NCBI GenBank assembly: GCA_963780545.1
Contig: CAWACK010000013.1
Location: 62,001 to 126,000, forward strand
DNA from: UBA8941 sp963780545
Lineage (GTDB): Archaea; Thermoproteota; Bathyarchaeia; TCS64
Direction: 5' to 3'
DNA: 64,000 nt
The translations under genes were made by a program, and so were the position numbers. Below, piece by piece: positions 54,576 to 63,677 of this stretch. The notes under the pieces were generated by a model, which was given only the letters and a program-made list of their open reading frames with translations, was not told the origin of the DNA and searched no databases. The first letter of the stretch is position 1. The number at the start of each line of letters is the position of its first letter.

Positions 54576-56351
54576 TTAGAGGCGAGCGGCCAGTTCAGTC
54601 GTGTGGTCTACTATCCAAGCCGCCTCGACGAGGGAGTCAGAAACCAGGTTCCTTGCTTTAACGAGCTTCGTCCTCAGGGCCTTATAGTTGCCCGTATCGG
54701 GGTTTAGCAACGCCAGCTCAGCGATAGGTTGGAGAACCGGGATTGGTTTAATGTACTCTGCGCCGTAATGGTCTTGATCGTATCGGCCGTGAAGGGTATA
54801 GTTGACGGGGTTGAGGACCCTCGAGACACCCATTAGACCTTCGTTCACTTGCCTTATCTTATTGGGTTCAACGTCTTTCACCCTATCTGCGAGACTTTGG
54901 GTCGCCTCATCTAGAAATATGGCGCTCTCGGCGAGCTTCTCAGCCTTCTCGATCAGATCAATTATATCGAGTGACTTTCCAGATTTATACGCCAACTCAT
55001 TTAGTGACTCAATCATCCAGGACACAGCCGAGGCAACCTTGTAGGGGAGTACAGGGAGCATGCAGAGCCTTAGGATCACGAGCGTCTGAGCTCTATTTGC
55101 CATAAGCAAAGTCTCTGAATCCACTTTGTCAATTGTGTCCTTATCACTGTGGTACCACCACCCCCCTGGCGGAGTCCTCTTCTCCACCTCCTCTTGGAAT
55201 GTGGTTATTACCCTCACGGATGGGATGCCGATGCCTAGGAAGGACTGGTCACCGGACTTGATGGGTGTATACCTCTTGACTGACATTAGGGGTACACCGT
55301 CTTCCTCAGCCAGCTCCTTGACGGTTTCAACCACGAAGTCACTGAGCAGAGGGTCGCTGTCGACTCGGTAGACGTTAGTGCCCGCCATGCTTGGGGTGTC
55401 GTTGTTAAGGTATGCGACGCAGCCGGCTCGTAACCAGTCCCAGTATGTGTCCACGTACCAGGTGGAACCCGTCATGATACCAGTTTCGTGCCCTTGGAAC
55501 CATAGGAATTCGATGCCTCTATTCAGGTCGGATAGGTGCTTTGCCAAGACCCTCACGGTCTCCAAGGTCGATGCAACGCCAACGGCGTTGCAGCTCGACG
55601 CGCCTCCCCAGGCATCCATGTGGCTGCCGAGTAACACGAACTCAGTGCCCTTCGAGAGTGATGCGTTTGGTTGCCTTGTCCGTGCCCACCCTCTTTCCCC
55701 TGAGGCCCTCATAAGGACGCTGACTGGACCTTCTTTTAGCAGTCCCTTGAGGTAGGTTCCGTCCTCAGCTGAGATGTTTACGGCGGGTATGCGTCCTATC
55801 TCATCGATGTTGTCGGGAGTCGGGTTCCCCCAGATGGATTTCACTGTTCCCCTGTTAAATACCCTTGTCGGTCCCCTGTAGCTTATGACTATGAGCCCGG
55901 TGGCTCCTTTCAGCACCCCGGCAACGTAGTTTTTCCAAGGCCTCGTCGGCCCTTTGTCGAAGTCTACCATCACGATTTTACTGTGGACGTTTCTTCCCTC
56001 GTAGTCGACTAGGGCACCCCCTCCCGCGTAGACAAGCTCCCCAGTTACTCCCTCAGGCGGAGTTGAGGCTATCTGGGCGAGAGCCATCGCTTCAACCGGC
56101 TTCTCAACTGGGGAGATGACCTTCAGCTCGGCGTCAAATAGCCTAGGGAAGTCGAGCCAGGCCTGGAATTCAGGGGCTGTCGCCTTTACTCCGTAATCCC
56201 TGAGGGCATCAAGTATGTACTCCACCGACTTCTCGTTACTCGGGGTTCCGGAGAGCTTTTCACCAACCGAGGCGAACCACTCAACGTGCCGCCAACAACC
56301 CTCTTTCGAGATTTCCCCCAGAACGGTCCTTTCTAGGTCACTGAGCGCCAT
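54576..56351 (-). CDS. M28-family metallopeptidase with PA domain
   Basis: About 591 residues from ATG 56351. An inserted PA-like domain (IASTPPEGVTGELVYAGGGA to RIPAVNISAEDGTYL) precedes the peptidase core: VLLGSHMDAW (His/Asp), QGHETG (catalytic Glu pair), LNNDTPS (Asp) and WWYHSDKDT (His). The loop normally giving the bridging Asp reads WGGASSCNAVG. The C-terminal 150 residues are helical, as in transferrin-receptor/glutamate-carboxypeptidase-like relatives. Cytoplasmic by sequence. Confidence 0.9.
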   Translation of the reverse strand: MALSDLERTVLGEISKEGCWRHVEWFASVGEKLSGTPSNEKSVEYILDALRDYGVKATAPEFQAWLDFPRLFDAELKVISPVEKPVEAMALAQIASTPPEGVTGELVYAGGGALVDYEGRNVHSKIVMVDFDKGPTRPWKNYVAGVLKGATGLIVISYRGPTRVFNRGTVKSIWGNPTPDNIDEIGRIPAVNISAEDGTYLKGLLKEGPVSVLMRASGERGWARTRQPNASLSKGTEFVLLGSHMDAWGGASSCNAVGVASTLETVRVLAKHLSDLNRGIEFLWFQGHETGIMTGSTWYVDTYWDWLRAGCVAYLNNDTPSMAGTNVYRVDSDPLLSDFVVETVKELAEEDGVPLMSVKRYTPIKSGDQSFLGIGIPSVRVITTFQEEVEKRTPPGGWWYHSDKDTIDKVDSETLLMANRAQTLVILRLCMLPVLPYKVASAVSWMIESLNELAYKSGKSLDIIDLIEKAEKLAESAIFLDEATQSLADRVKDVEPNKIRQVNEGLMGVSRVLNPVNYTLHGRYDQDHYGAEYIKPIPVLQPIAELALLNPDTGNYKALRTKLVKARNLVSDSLVEAAWIVDHTTELAARL

Positions 56352-56495
56352 GGTTAGGATCAATATCCCCAGGGTTAATCTGTCTTCGTGAACATTAGGA
56401 GCTTCATTCGGATGCCTTTTTATCTATTTTTTTGCCATTTCACACCCCATAAAATGTTAAGTGATCGCTAAGCTAGAGTTTCATTTGATTTCTTC

Positions 56496-58208
56496 ATGAA
56501 GACAGTAAAGTCCGATGTCTTGATTGTAGGCGGGGGCATCGCCGGGTGCTTCGCGGCGTTGTCGGCGAGTAAGGTCGCGGGGACTGTCACGATTTTGGAG
56601 AAGAGTACCATCAGGAGAGGAGGCGCCGTGGGCCCGGGGATGGATCAGATAATGTTGGGCATCGGAGGACCTGTGCCAGGCGCTCCGAGTCTCGAAGACG
56701 CCTATGAAAGAGTTCGAAGTGATGAGGTCACTGGTAACGTCGCCAGCTTCAGCAGCCTAGTCGACCCGAACATCGAGCTCTACAACGCGAGGGACAGCTA
56801 CGCTAGGCTCCTGGACTGGGAAATGTTCGAGCCAAAGATCCGTGAGGAAGACGGTGGCTATAGAGTGACCTTCATACCCGAGAGATTCTTCTTTACATTA
56901 AATGTGAGGGGTAAAGACCTCAAAGTCAGATTGGGCGAGGGAATACGCAGCATACCAAGCGTCTCCGTCGTCGAGAGGACTATGGGGGTTGACCTGATAA
57001 CCTATAGTGGACGGGTAGCTGGCGCCTATGGGCTCAACACGAGGAGCGGGGAAGTAACAGCGTACATCGCAAAGGCCACCATACTAACCGCTGGAATCGC
57101 CGCCCGACAGTTCATTGAGACGCCTGAGAGCCTCTTCATGACGTGGCACTGCCCAAACAACGTTGGCGACGCTCAGGCCATGGCCTATAGAGCCGGCGCT
57201 GAACTCATCAACGCCGAGTTCGGCTTCCTTGACTATTCTAGTTGCAGGGAGGGTGGAGGCGTATTCGGACTCCACCCATTCGACAAGATGCCCATTATGA
57301 GGAACCGCCTGGGCGAAAGAGTCATAAAGACAAGAGACGAAAACGAGAGGCGAGTCTTCCTCATGGCGAATGAGATCGCCGAGGGGCGCGGTCCACTATA
57401 CTTCGACTGCAGTGAAATGCCCGAGGATGAGTTCAAGGTACTGGAGCGTAACCTCGACCACGAGTACCCCATCACCCGTAAGTGGTTCAAGCAAAGAGGA
57501 CTCAACATCAGAAAAGATCCTGTGCCGATCCAGTTGGTACCCGCGGGGCTATACGTCTCCATCTTGTCCGACGAGAACGGGGCAACGTCACTACCTGGTC
57601 TGTTCGCGGGTGGAGACACCATGGCGGGTGAGGGTAGCCTAGCTGGGGCTACACTTACAGGGTACCGTGCGGGGCTATCCGCCGCTGAATATTCGCTTAA
57701 GGCGAAAGAGTCGGAACTCGAAGGTGAACAGGCCTCCGATCTGGATAAGGAGGTCAAGACCCCCCTCGACAGGGTAGGTGGAGGAGATCCCATAGACCTC
57801 GAGGAGGCTATCAGGGGCCTTAAGACCGACTACGTGGGCTACTATAAGAGCGAAGGCATGATGCAGAAGGGACTTAACCTCCTCCTCAACCTGAAAAGAA
57901 CCTATCTCCCCGAGTTGGGGGCCACCAACTCGCATGAATTGATGCGCTGCATGGAGGTAAGGAATCTCTTCGATGTGTCAGAGATGCATATCCGCGCTTC
58001 ACTTATGCGTAAGGAGACTCGGTTTGCGCGCATGGGTATGATGCACCACATAAGGCTCGATTATCCTGAGAGGGATCCAGCGTGGAGGAAGTGGATAGTT
58101 GTTAGGAGGAGAGGCGAAGAGATGATGCTTTCGACGAGGGAAGTACCAAGGCTGAAAGAGGAAGTCAGGAAGGCCATCGAGAATGAGATAGCTAGGAGGA
58201 GGGGATGA
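56496..58208 (+). CDS. FAD-dependent fumarate reductase/AprA-type flavoprotein
   Basis: 570 residues. Dinucleotide-binding DVLIVGGGIAGCFAAL, ILEKSTIRRGGAVGPGMDQ, LTAGIAARQF and C-terminal LFAGGDTMAGEGSLAGATLTGYRAG. It belongs to the succinate dehydrogenase/fumarate reductase/APS-reductase flavoprotein superfamily and, with the following ferredoxin, resembles ApsA/ApsB-like pairs. The sulfate-pathway residues cannot be verified here. The electron acceptor or substrate is unknown, probably an oxidation linked to the BKACE cluster. Confidence 0.9.
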   Translation: MKTVKSDVLIVGGGIAGCFAALSASKVAGTVTILEKSTIRRGGAVGPGMDQIMLGIGGPVPGAPSLEDAYERVRSDEVTGNVASFSSLVDPNIELYNARDSYARLLDWEMFEPKIREEDGGYRVTFIPERFFFTLNVRGKDLKVRLGEGIRSIPSVSVVERTMGVDLITYSGRVAGAYGLNTRSGEVTAYIAKATILTAGIAARQFIETPESLFMTWHCPNNVGDAQAMAYRAGAELINAEFGFLDYSSCREGGGVFGLHPFDKMPIMRNRLGERVIKTRDENERRVFLMANEIAEGRGPLYFDCSEMPEDEFKVLERNLDHEYPITRKWFKQRGLNIRKDPVPIQLVPAGLYVSILSDENGATSLPGLFAGGDTMAGEGSLAGATLTGYRAGLSAAEYSLKAKESELEGEQASDLDKEVKTPLDRVGGGDPIDLEEAIRGLKTDYVGYYKSEGMMQKGLNLLLNLKRTYLPELGATNSHELMRCMEVRNLFDVSEMHIRASLMRKETRFARMGMMHHIRLDYPERDPAWRKWIVVRRRGEEMMLSTREVPRLKEEVRKAIENEIARRRG

Positions 58209-58211
58209 GGG

Positions 58212-58463
58212 ACGCCGCCGAATATCGACTTCGTGAAATGCATTGGGTGTAGAGCTTGCTACCGTGAATGCCCCTGTGACTGCTACACATGGGACGAGGC
58301 TAAGGATAGGCCTATTATGTCGCGTCCAAAGGAGTGCTGGCACTGTGGCGTCTGCGAATTTGAGTGCCCGGTGGGCGCCATCGACGTCACTCTACCGCCA
58401 CAGAGTTGGATCGAGATCAATAAGCGGTTCATTGCTCCGATGGGGAGACGAAACCACGAATAG
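58212..58463 (+). CDS. 2[4Fe-4S] ferredoxin subunit paired with the flavoprotein
   Basis: Two clusters: VKCIGCRACYRECPCD and ECWHCGVCEFECPVGAIDV, with a short C-terminal tail (PQSWIEINKRFIAP) as in AprB-like partners. The first standard start is GTG 58233, but the same frame encodes PPNIDF before it, beginning with ACG at 58212, where relatives start with MPP. It follows the flavoprotein stop by three bases, so the two form one complex. Confidence 0.9.
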   Translation, partial: TPPNIDFVKCIGCRACYRECPCDCYTWDEAKDRPIMSRPKECWHCGVCEFECPVGAIDVTLPPQSWIEINKRFIAPMGRRNHE

Positions 58464-58623
58464 GTTTAATTAATTAAAAGTTGTTGTTCGCGCAACCAAA
58501 TAATATGGGTGGAGCTTAGAATAACAGGATTGCATATTTAATGCATCAGCGATTCTCTGACATGCATAATTGATTGAAAAATTCTATAGACAGTGCATGT
58601 ATTCCCTAATACAGGTGTCTGGA

Positions 58624-59484
58624 TTGGAGAATCTAATAGTAACAGCAGCAGTCACCGGCGGGGAGTACGTCTCAAGAAAGGAGACACCATACGTCCCTAG
58701 AACCGTCGACGAGGTTGTGGAGGAGGTTGTGAGAAGCGTCGAGGCGGGAGCATCCATCGTCCACCTACACGCTAAAAACCCCGAGACAGGGGAGGCGTTT
58801 TCGGGTAACCCAAACCCCGTCCTCAGAGAATACATTGAGAAAATCCGAGAGCGAATCGACGTTGTCATCAACGTCACCACAGGCGGCGGCAGGGTGGGAA
58901 ACCCCACCGATGTGTGGGATCGCCTTGTGAAGGAAAAGTGCTACCTCGGGGAGGAGATGATGAGCCTCAACATGGGAACCATCAATAGGTGGGCCGAACA
59001 TCCAACGGGGGACATTTTCCTAAACACCGTACCTATGATCGAGAGGTGGTGTGGCTACATGCAGGAGGCAGGTGTGAAGCCCGAGCACGAGATCTACGAT
59101 ACGGGTATGATCAACACATGCAGACAAATCGCGGAGAAGAGGATAGTGGCGGAGCCACTGCACCTTCAACTCGTAATGGTGGGTAGAACAGGCTTCCTCC
59201 CGACTATGAAGAGTCTTGTTTACAGTCTCGACCAAATACCTGCGAACTGGACCTGGAGTGTCTGCGCCTTAGGTAGGAATGAGATACCGATGTGCACCGC
59301 TGCGATTATACAGGGTGGTCACGTCAGGGTCGGCTTTGAGGATAATATCTTCCTAAGAAGAGGGGAGCTCGCGAAGAGTAACGTCGACCTCGTCAGGAAG
59401 ATCGTGAACATCGCTAGAGAGCTTGACCGACCACTCGCTGATCCCAGTGAGACTAGAAAGCTACTTGGTTTGAAGAAACGTTGA
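58624..59484 (+). CDS. Beta-keto acid cleavage enzyme (BKACE, DUF849)
   Basis: 286 residues from TTG 58624, which has AGGTG six bases upstream. LIVTAAVTGGEYV, the metal motif SIVHLHAKNPETG (His-x-His), VINVTTGGG, SLNMGTINRW, HEIYDTGMINTC and GHVRVGFEDNIFL. It cleaves a beta-keto acid with acetyl-CoA, giving acetoacetate and a new CoA ester. It lies next to two hydroxyacyl dehydrogenases; together they fit oxidation of a beta-hydroxy acid (such as carnitine) and cleavage of the keto product. Confidence 0.95.
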   Translation: MENLIVTAAVTGGEYVSRKETPYVPRTVDEVVEEVVRSVEAGASIVHLHAKNPETGEAFSGNPNPVLREYIEKIRERIDVVINVTTGGGRVGNPTDVWDRLVKEKCYLGEEMMSLNMGTINRWAEHPTGDIFLNTVPMIERWCGYMQEAGVKPEHEIYDTGMINTCRQIAEKRIVAEPLHLQLVMVGRTGFLPTMKSLVYSLDQIPANWTWSVCALGRNEIPMCTAAIIQGGHVRVGFEDNIFLRRGELAKSNVDLVRKIVNIARELDRPLADPSETRKLLGLKKR

Positions 59485-59503
59485 TTCCAGTTTAGAGGGA
59501 ATC

Positions 59504-60460
59504 GTGTTGATTGATGGAGTAAGACGCGTCGCCTGCGTTGGAAGTGGGCTTGTGGGTCAAGGCTGGGCGAGTCTCTTCGCACTTGCAGGTTACCAAGTCA
59601 TCCTCGAGGATGTGAGGGAGGAGATACTTGATGACGCATTCAAACGAATCGAGGCAAAGATGCGCTTCCTCGAGGAGGCAGGCCTCGCAAAGGGAGCCGC
59701 AAAGGCCATCAGACGATTAAGCAGTACGACGAGCCTAAGTGAGGCAGTAAGCGGAGCCGACTATGTCCAGGAATCGGTGTTTGAGAGCTATGCGGCCAAG
59801 AAGGAGGTTTACAGTAAGATGGATGAGGCAGCCGATCAGAACGTCATCCTCGCGAGCAGTACCTCCGGTCTCTTGATGTCGGAGATTCAGAAGGCTGCGA
59901 AGCGCTTCCCCGAGCGATGTATAGTAGCTCATCCCTGGAACCCATCCTACTTGGTACCACTCGTGGAACTATCACCAGGTAACCTAACATCCTCCGAAAC
60001 CACAGAGAAGACCTACGAGCTCATGGAGGACATCGGCAAGGAACCTGTCGTGCTGAAAAAGGAGGTCCCTGGCTTCATCGCCAACAGGTTATCAGCGGCA
60101 CTCTGGCGTGAGGCCCTCAATCTAGTGGATACTGGAGTAGCCTCAGTTGAGGACATCGATAAGGCTGTGGTTAATGGGCCTGGCCTCAGGTGGGCCATCA
60201 TGGGTCCTTACGTCACATACCATATGGGGGGTGGAAAAGGAGGCATCGAGTACTTGATGAGACACATTGACGTCTCGAAGGCGAAGTGGCTTGAAACCAT
60301 GGCGAAGTGGACCGAAACCCCCGATTCCGCCGTAGAGAAGGCCATCAGTGGCGTCCACGAGTTGGAGTTCGTTAAGGACCATAGTTTTGAGGAACTCGAG
60401 GACTGGAGGGATAATAGTTTGGTAGACATATTGAAATCCCGCAGAAAACGCGGGAAATAA
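59504..60460 (+). CDS. 3-hydroxyacyl-CoA/carnitine-type dehydrogenase
   Basis: 318 residues. NAD-binding VACVGSGLVGQGWASLFALAG, VILEDVREE, SSTSGLLMSEIQKAAKR, CIVAHPWNPSYLVPLVEL and VPGFIANRLSAALWREALNLVD. The GPGLRWAIMGPYVTYHMGG segment is the form I associate with L-carnitine or L-gulonate dehydrogenases of the lambda-crystallin group rather than fatty-acid enzymes. It starts 20 bases after BKACE, with GAGGGA before GTG 59504. Confidence 0.92.
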   Translation: MLIDGVRRVACVGSGLVGQGWASLFALAGYQVILEDVREEILDDAFKRIEAKMRFLEEAGLAKGAAKAIRRLSSTTSLSEAVSGADYVQESVFESYAAKKEVYSKMDEAADQNVILASSTSGLLMSEIQKAAKRFPERCIVAHPWNPSYLVPLVELSPGNLTSSETTEKTYELMEDIGKEPVVLKKEVPGFIANRLSAALWREALNLVDTGVASVEDIDKAVVNGPGLRWAIMGPYVTYHMGGGKGGIEYLMRHIDVSKAKWLETMAKWTETPDSAVEKAISGVHELEFVKDHSFEELEDWRDNSLVDILKSRRKRGK

Positions 60461-60467
60461 TGATCCC

Positions 60468-61364
60468 TTAGGGTTCGAGCCAATTGGGGTCCAAGTAGGC
60501 TGGATTAGGGTATGAGTAGAATCCTCGACGCGTCTTAACGCCGAGTTCACCCCTATCTATTTTCTCGAGGAGGAGTTTAGGTGGCAAGTCTCTGACGTCG
60601 TGGGATTCACTGTAGTATATGTTCTCGATGTCCCTGACGACGTCTAGCCCGACCCGATCCATCAAACCGAAGGGCCCGAACTTCGTCTCATAGATGCTCA
60701 TCCAAGCCCTATCGACGTCCTCGAAGGATGCGACACCCTCGTCGACGAGGTGGAGGCACTCCCTCTTCACCGCACGCCAAACTCTGTTGAAGATGAATCC
60801 CGTGCTCTCCTTTTGGACAGTAAGTGGAAGCATACCTATGGACCTCATGAACTCCCTGACCAGGGTAATTGTTTCGTCGGAGGTCATGTTTCCCCTCATC
60901 AACTCGACTATTCTGCTTGTCCATGGCTGTGAGTAGAAGTGGGTGTTGAGGACCCGATCCCGTCGCTTGGTGGCGTCTTCGATCAGCGATACGCGGATCG
61001 ATGAGCTGTTAGTGGCGATGATGGCGTCGACATCGCATAAGTCGTCTAACTCCTCGAAGACCTTTCTCTTAACTTCAAGCTTCTCAGGCACAGCCTCGAT
61101 CACTAAGTCAATCCCCTTGACTGCCTTGTTTGGATCTGATTCGAACCTTACACGTTGAATCGTTAACTCTTTCAATTTGGTTGTGATCTTGCCAGTCTCC
61201 ACCCATGACTCCAACTCGCTTGAGATGTTTGACTTTGCGTTTTCTAGGGCACTGATTGATACGTCATATAGGTTCACAGGATGTGAATGGTAAGCACATT
61301 GTAGTGTGATTTGCCAGCCGAGGGTGCCGGCTCCAAAGACGCAGACGCGCTCTATTTTATCCAT
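60468..61364 (-). CDS. 3-hydroxyacyl-CoA dehydrogenase, second paralogue
   Basis: 298 residues, convergent with the first copy. VCVFGAGTLGWQITLQCAYH, DLVIEAVPEKLEVKRKVFEEL, ATNSSSIRVS, RVLNTHFYSQPWTSRIVELM and STGFIFNRVWRAVKRECLHLVD. Like the plus-strand copy it belongs to the short lambda-crystallin branch, but its C-terminus differs (GFYSYPNPAYLDP). Possibly acts on a second intermediate of the same pathway. Confidence 0.92.
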   Translation of the reverse strand: MDKIERVCVFGAGTLGWQITLQCAYHSHPVNLYDVSISALENAKSNISSELESWVETGKITTKLKELTIQRVRFESDPNKAVKGIDLVIEAVPEKLEVKRKVFEELDDLCDVDAIIATNSSSIRVSLIEDATKRRDRVLNTHFYSQPWTSRIVELMRGNMTSDETITLVREFMRSIGMLPLTVQKESTGFIFNRVWRAVKRECLHLVDEGVASFEDVDRAWMSIYETKFGPFGLMDRVGLDVVRDIENIYYSESHDVRDLPPKLLLEKIDRGELGVKTRRGFYSYPNPAYLDPNWLEP

Positions 61365-61498
61365 GGTTATCCCAGGTTCAGCAAATTATTAAGGTAATGC
61401 ACGTAACCGGCTATGAACCATCGAATTTTAAATGCGTTCCTCTGGAGAAACATCGTTGCGGGTTCGAATAGTGTAGAAGCCTTTGAGGTAAAATGCGA

Positions 61499-61759
61499 CT
61501 AGTTGCGAACTCGGCTTCCTATGTCAATTATACTCTGGATCCAGTAGAGGTAGCTGTTCACAGCTGCCCTAAGGGCTGTCACATCGTCCGCGGAAACCTC
61601 AACCACCACACCTTTATCGGATGACTTGAGGATTACTCGGGATCGCTCGGATACCCCCGACTCTAACTCGGGCTTCAGGGAGCTGATTATAACTCCAACA
61701 ATGTTGGCTGGAGCCTCAACCAAGATTTTGGCCTCAGCTTGGTTCAGTCGAGGCTCCAA
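61499..61759 (-). CDS. pcc1: KEOPS complex subunit Pcc1
   Basis: 86 residues. The beta-alpha-alpha pattern AEAKILVEAPANIVGVIISSLKPELES, SRVILKSSDKGVVVEVSADDVTALRAAVNSYLYWIQ is diagnostic. The dimerising KEOPS subunit for t6A tRNA modification. Last gene of the exosome operon here. Confidence 0.93.
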   Translation of the reverse strand: MEPRLNQAEAKILVEAPANIVGVIISSLKPELESGVSERSRVILKSSDKGVVVEVSADDVTALRAAVNSYLYWIQSIIDIGSRVRN

Positions 61760-61783
61760 AAATCATCGCCTCAAATCGGGTGA

Positions 61784-62038
61784 TTAGGTCTCTGGTTGGA
61801 CCCTAGTGGATGCCTGGCCCGTCTTCGTTGAAGGCATATAGGCCCCACCCGCAAACTTGTAGCCACACTTTGTGCAGCTCCATATCCCGACTGCAGTGCG
61901 CTTTACCTTTGGGCTAGCGCAGCTGGGGCACTTATGGGGCATCTTCATCTGGAACATTATGCGTGTCCAACGTTTCTGTACGGCGGCTCCTCCACGTGTC
62001 CTGAGTCGCAGACCGTACGTCTTCTTCTTTCTTGTCAT
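61784..62038 (-). CDS. Ribosomal protein eL43 (L37Ae)
   Basis: 84 residues from the ATG at 62038 (MTRKKKTYGLRLR). Zinc ribbon CPSC ... CTKC; RWTRIMFQMKMPHKCPSC is the family core. The longer frame upstream has no support. It sits between Rrp42 and Pcc1, as in many archaea. Confidence 0.96.
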   Translation of the reverse strand: MTRKKKTYGLRLRTRGGAAVQKRWTRIMFQMKMPHKCPSCASPKVKRTAVGIWSCTKCGYKFAGGAYMPSTKTGQASTRVQPET

Positions 62039-62040
62039 CT

Positions 62041-62841
62041 TTAGTCGCCTAAGGCCTTCGCCCTTATTGCAGGCGCCTTCTCCTGCGCCATATTTATGCA
62101 TTTCTTAATCTCGTCGATCGATAGGCCCTCTGATCCACTCTTCTGCATCGTGCAGATGTTACCATCCTCGTCGAAGGTTATGGTGAGGCGGGTATCCATT
62201 ACGTCCTCCTCATCAGCTGTAGGGTCGAGAATGAATTTGTCCCCGATCTTGAGGACGCTGACGGCCACAGGCTTTTTTCTTATCGTGAGAGGCACCTTTT
62301 CCTCGGTGATCTTCGCCTCGCCGTCGACGACCTTGTACACTGGCTTCTTTGCACCCATTAGGGCCGCGATGGCGCCTGCGCTACAGGCATCGATGAGGTT
62401 TCCATCATAGTTGAGAACGTAGAGGTCGACGAAGACTATGTGGACGAGCTTTCCGCTTATGATGTTTAGCTCGTTTGTGTCGAGTACATCTGCGCTGCGG
62501 AGACCGCGATCGACAACCCTCGCGAGTTCTATGCTATCCTCGTTGGGTGGACCGGGCTCCCATGCTGCGTTGGCGATTGGGGTGAACTCCGCGTTGGTCA
62601 TGAGCACACCCTCATCCGGGGTGTCCTCAAATGGCGTGCCGGTGCCAACCTTTACTCCAACCATGATGTGAGTCTTCCCAAGCCAGACCTCGGCGCTCCC
62701 CTCACTTTTGTAGAGGACGTTACGCTTTATGGTTAATTCTCGGAAGTCCTCAAAGCCCCTTCCATCCATCCGCTTACCGGTGGAGAGGACCTCGATAATC
62801 TTCTTCTGCTTTAGGTGGCTGACGATGTTACTCTTGCTCAT
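62041..62841 (-). CDS. rrp42: Exosome core subunit Rrp42
   Basis: 266 residues, RNase PH fold without the catalytic acidic residue. GKRMDGRGFEDFRELTIK, AEVWLGKTHIMVGVKVGTG, NAEFTPIANAAWEPGPP, VDRGLRSADVLD, FVDLYVLNYDGNLIDACSAGAIAAL. Forms the hexameric ring with Rrp41. Starts overlap: the Rrp41 stop and the Rrp42 ATG share four bases. Confidence 0.97.
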   Translation of the reverse strand: MSKSNIVSHLKQKKIIEVLSTGKRMDGRGFEDFRELTIKRNVLYKSEGSAEVWLGKTHIMVGVKVGTGTPFEDTPDEGVLMTNAEFTPIANAAWEPGPPNEDSIELARVVDRGLRSADVLDTNELNIISGKLVHIVFVDLYVLNYDGNLIDACSAGAIAALMGAKKPVYKVVDGEAKITEEKVPLTIRKKPVAVSVLKIGDKFILDPTADEEDVMDTRLTITFDEDGNICTMQKSGSEGLSIDEIKKCINMAQEKAPAIRAKALGD

Positions 62842-63677
62842 TGGCTTCCCTCCTCACTCTGAGGCTCCTCCTCAGGTTCCTCTGGCTCGAACTCCTTCAC
62901 CGGCTTCTCCTGTGGTTGATCGATGTTGTACTTCTTCTTTAGCGCCTCACGTTGGACCTCGTAGACTTTCTTACATCCCTCGATTGCGAGGTTAATTGCG
63001 TTTTCAGCCTCCGATGTGGACATGATGCCGTCCATCTGGAGGAGTGTCACCTTGTTTAGCTTAGGCATGTAAGCGATTGGCATATCGCTCTGCCCCTTCT
63101 TGTCCTCGTAGTCACCGAGGTCTACGATGAGTCGATCCTCGATCTTGCCGACGGCGCAGGCGGCGACCAGGTCCCTCATCGGGATCCCCGCGTCGACTAA
63201 CGCCACAGAGGCTGCATTGATGCTCGCGCACCTCGTTCCACCGTCAGCCTCCAATACCTCGATGTAGACGTCGATACTTGCTCTAGGGTAGCGTTCGAGG
63301 AAGACAGCTGATTCGAGGGCAGACCTCATAACCATGCTGATCTCCTGGTCCCTCCTTGAGGGGGCGGGGGATCGGCGTGGGTCGACGCTAAACGGAGCCA
63401 TGTGGTACCTGCAGCGAAGGACGGCCTCATTTGGCTTCGCCTGGTGCTTAGGATGCATCTCACGGGGTCCGAAGACTCCGCAGAGTATCTTGTTTCTCCC
63501 CATCTCTATATATGCGGAGCCGTCTGCGTTTGGCAGCACTCCGCTCTCTATCTTGAGTGTGCGGAGCTCGTCGAAAGCCCGCCCGTCGGTCCTCTTCCAG
63601 CTGACGGCTTTCTCGGCCTTCTTGGACCTTGCTGGCTTCCGAGCCGCCGTCTTCTTTGTTGTCGGTTTCTTACTCAT
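62838..63677 (-). CDS. rrp41: Exosome catalytic subunit Rrp41
   Basis: 279 residues. After a Lys/Ala-rich extension of about 25 residues, the RNase PH core reads RTDGRAFDELRTLKIESGVL, RNKILCGVFGPREMHP, CRYHMAPFS, DVYIEVLEADGGTRCASINAA and the catalytic Asp region DKKGQSDMPIAYMP, then an acidic tail (EFEPEEPEEEP). It performs phosphorolytic 3'-to-5' RNA decay. Overlaps the Rrp4 stop. Confidence 0.97.
   Translation of the reverse strand: MSKKPTTKKTAARKPARSKKAEKAVSWKRTDGRAFDELRTLKIESGVLPNADGSAYIEMGRNKILCGVFGPREMHPKHQAKPNEAVLRCRYHMAPFSVDPRRSPAPSRRDQEISMVMRSALESAVFLERYPRASIDVYIEVLEADGGTRCASINAASVALVDAGIPMRDLVAACAVGKIEDRLIVDLGDYEDKKGQSDMPIAYMPKLNKVTLLQMDGIMSTSEAENAINLAIEGCKKVYEVQREALKKKYNIDQPQEKPVKEFEPEEPEEEPQSEEGSQ

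Noticed and set aside
62039..62101. N-terminal extension of eL43
   Set aside because: It overlaps the Rrp42 3' end and has no family counterpart; the ATG at 62038 gives the normal N-terminus.
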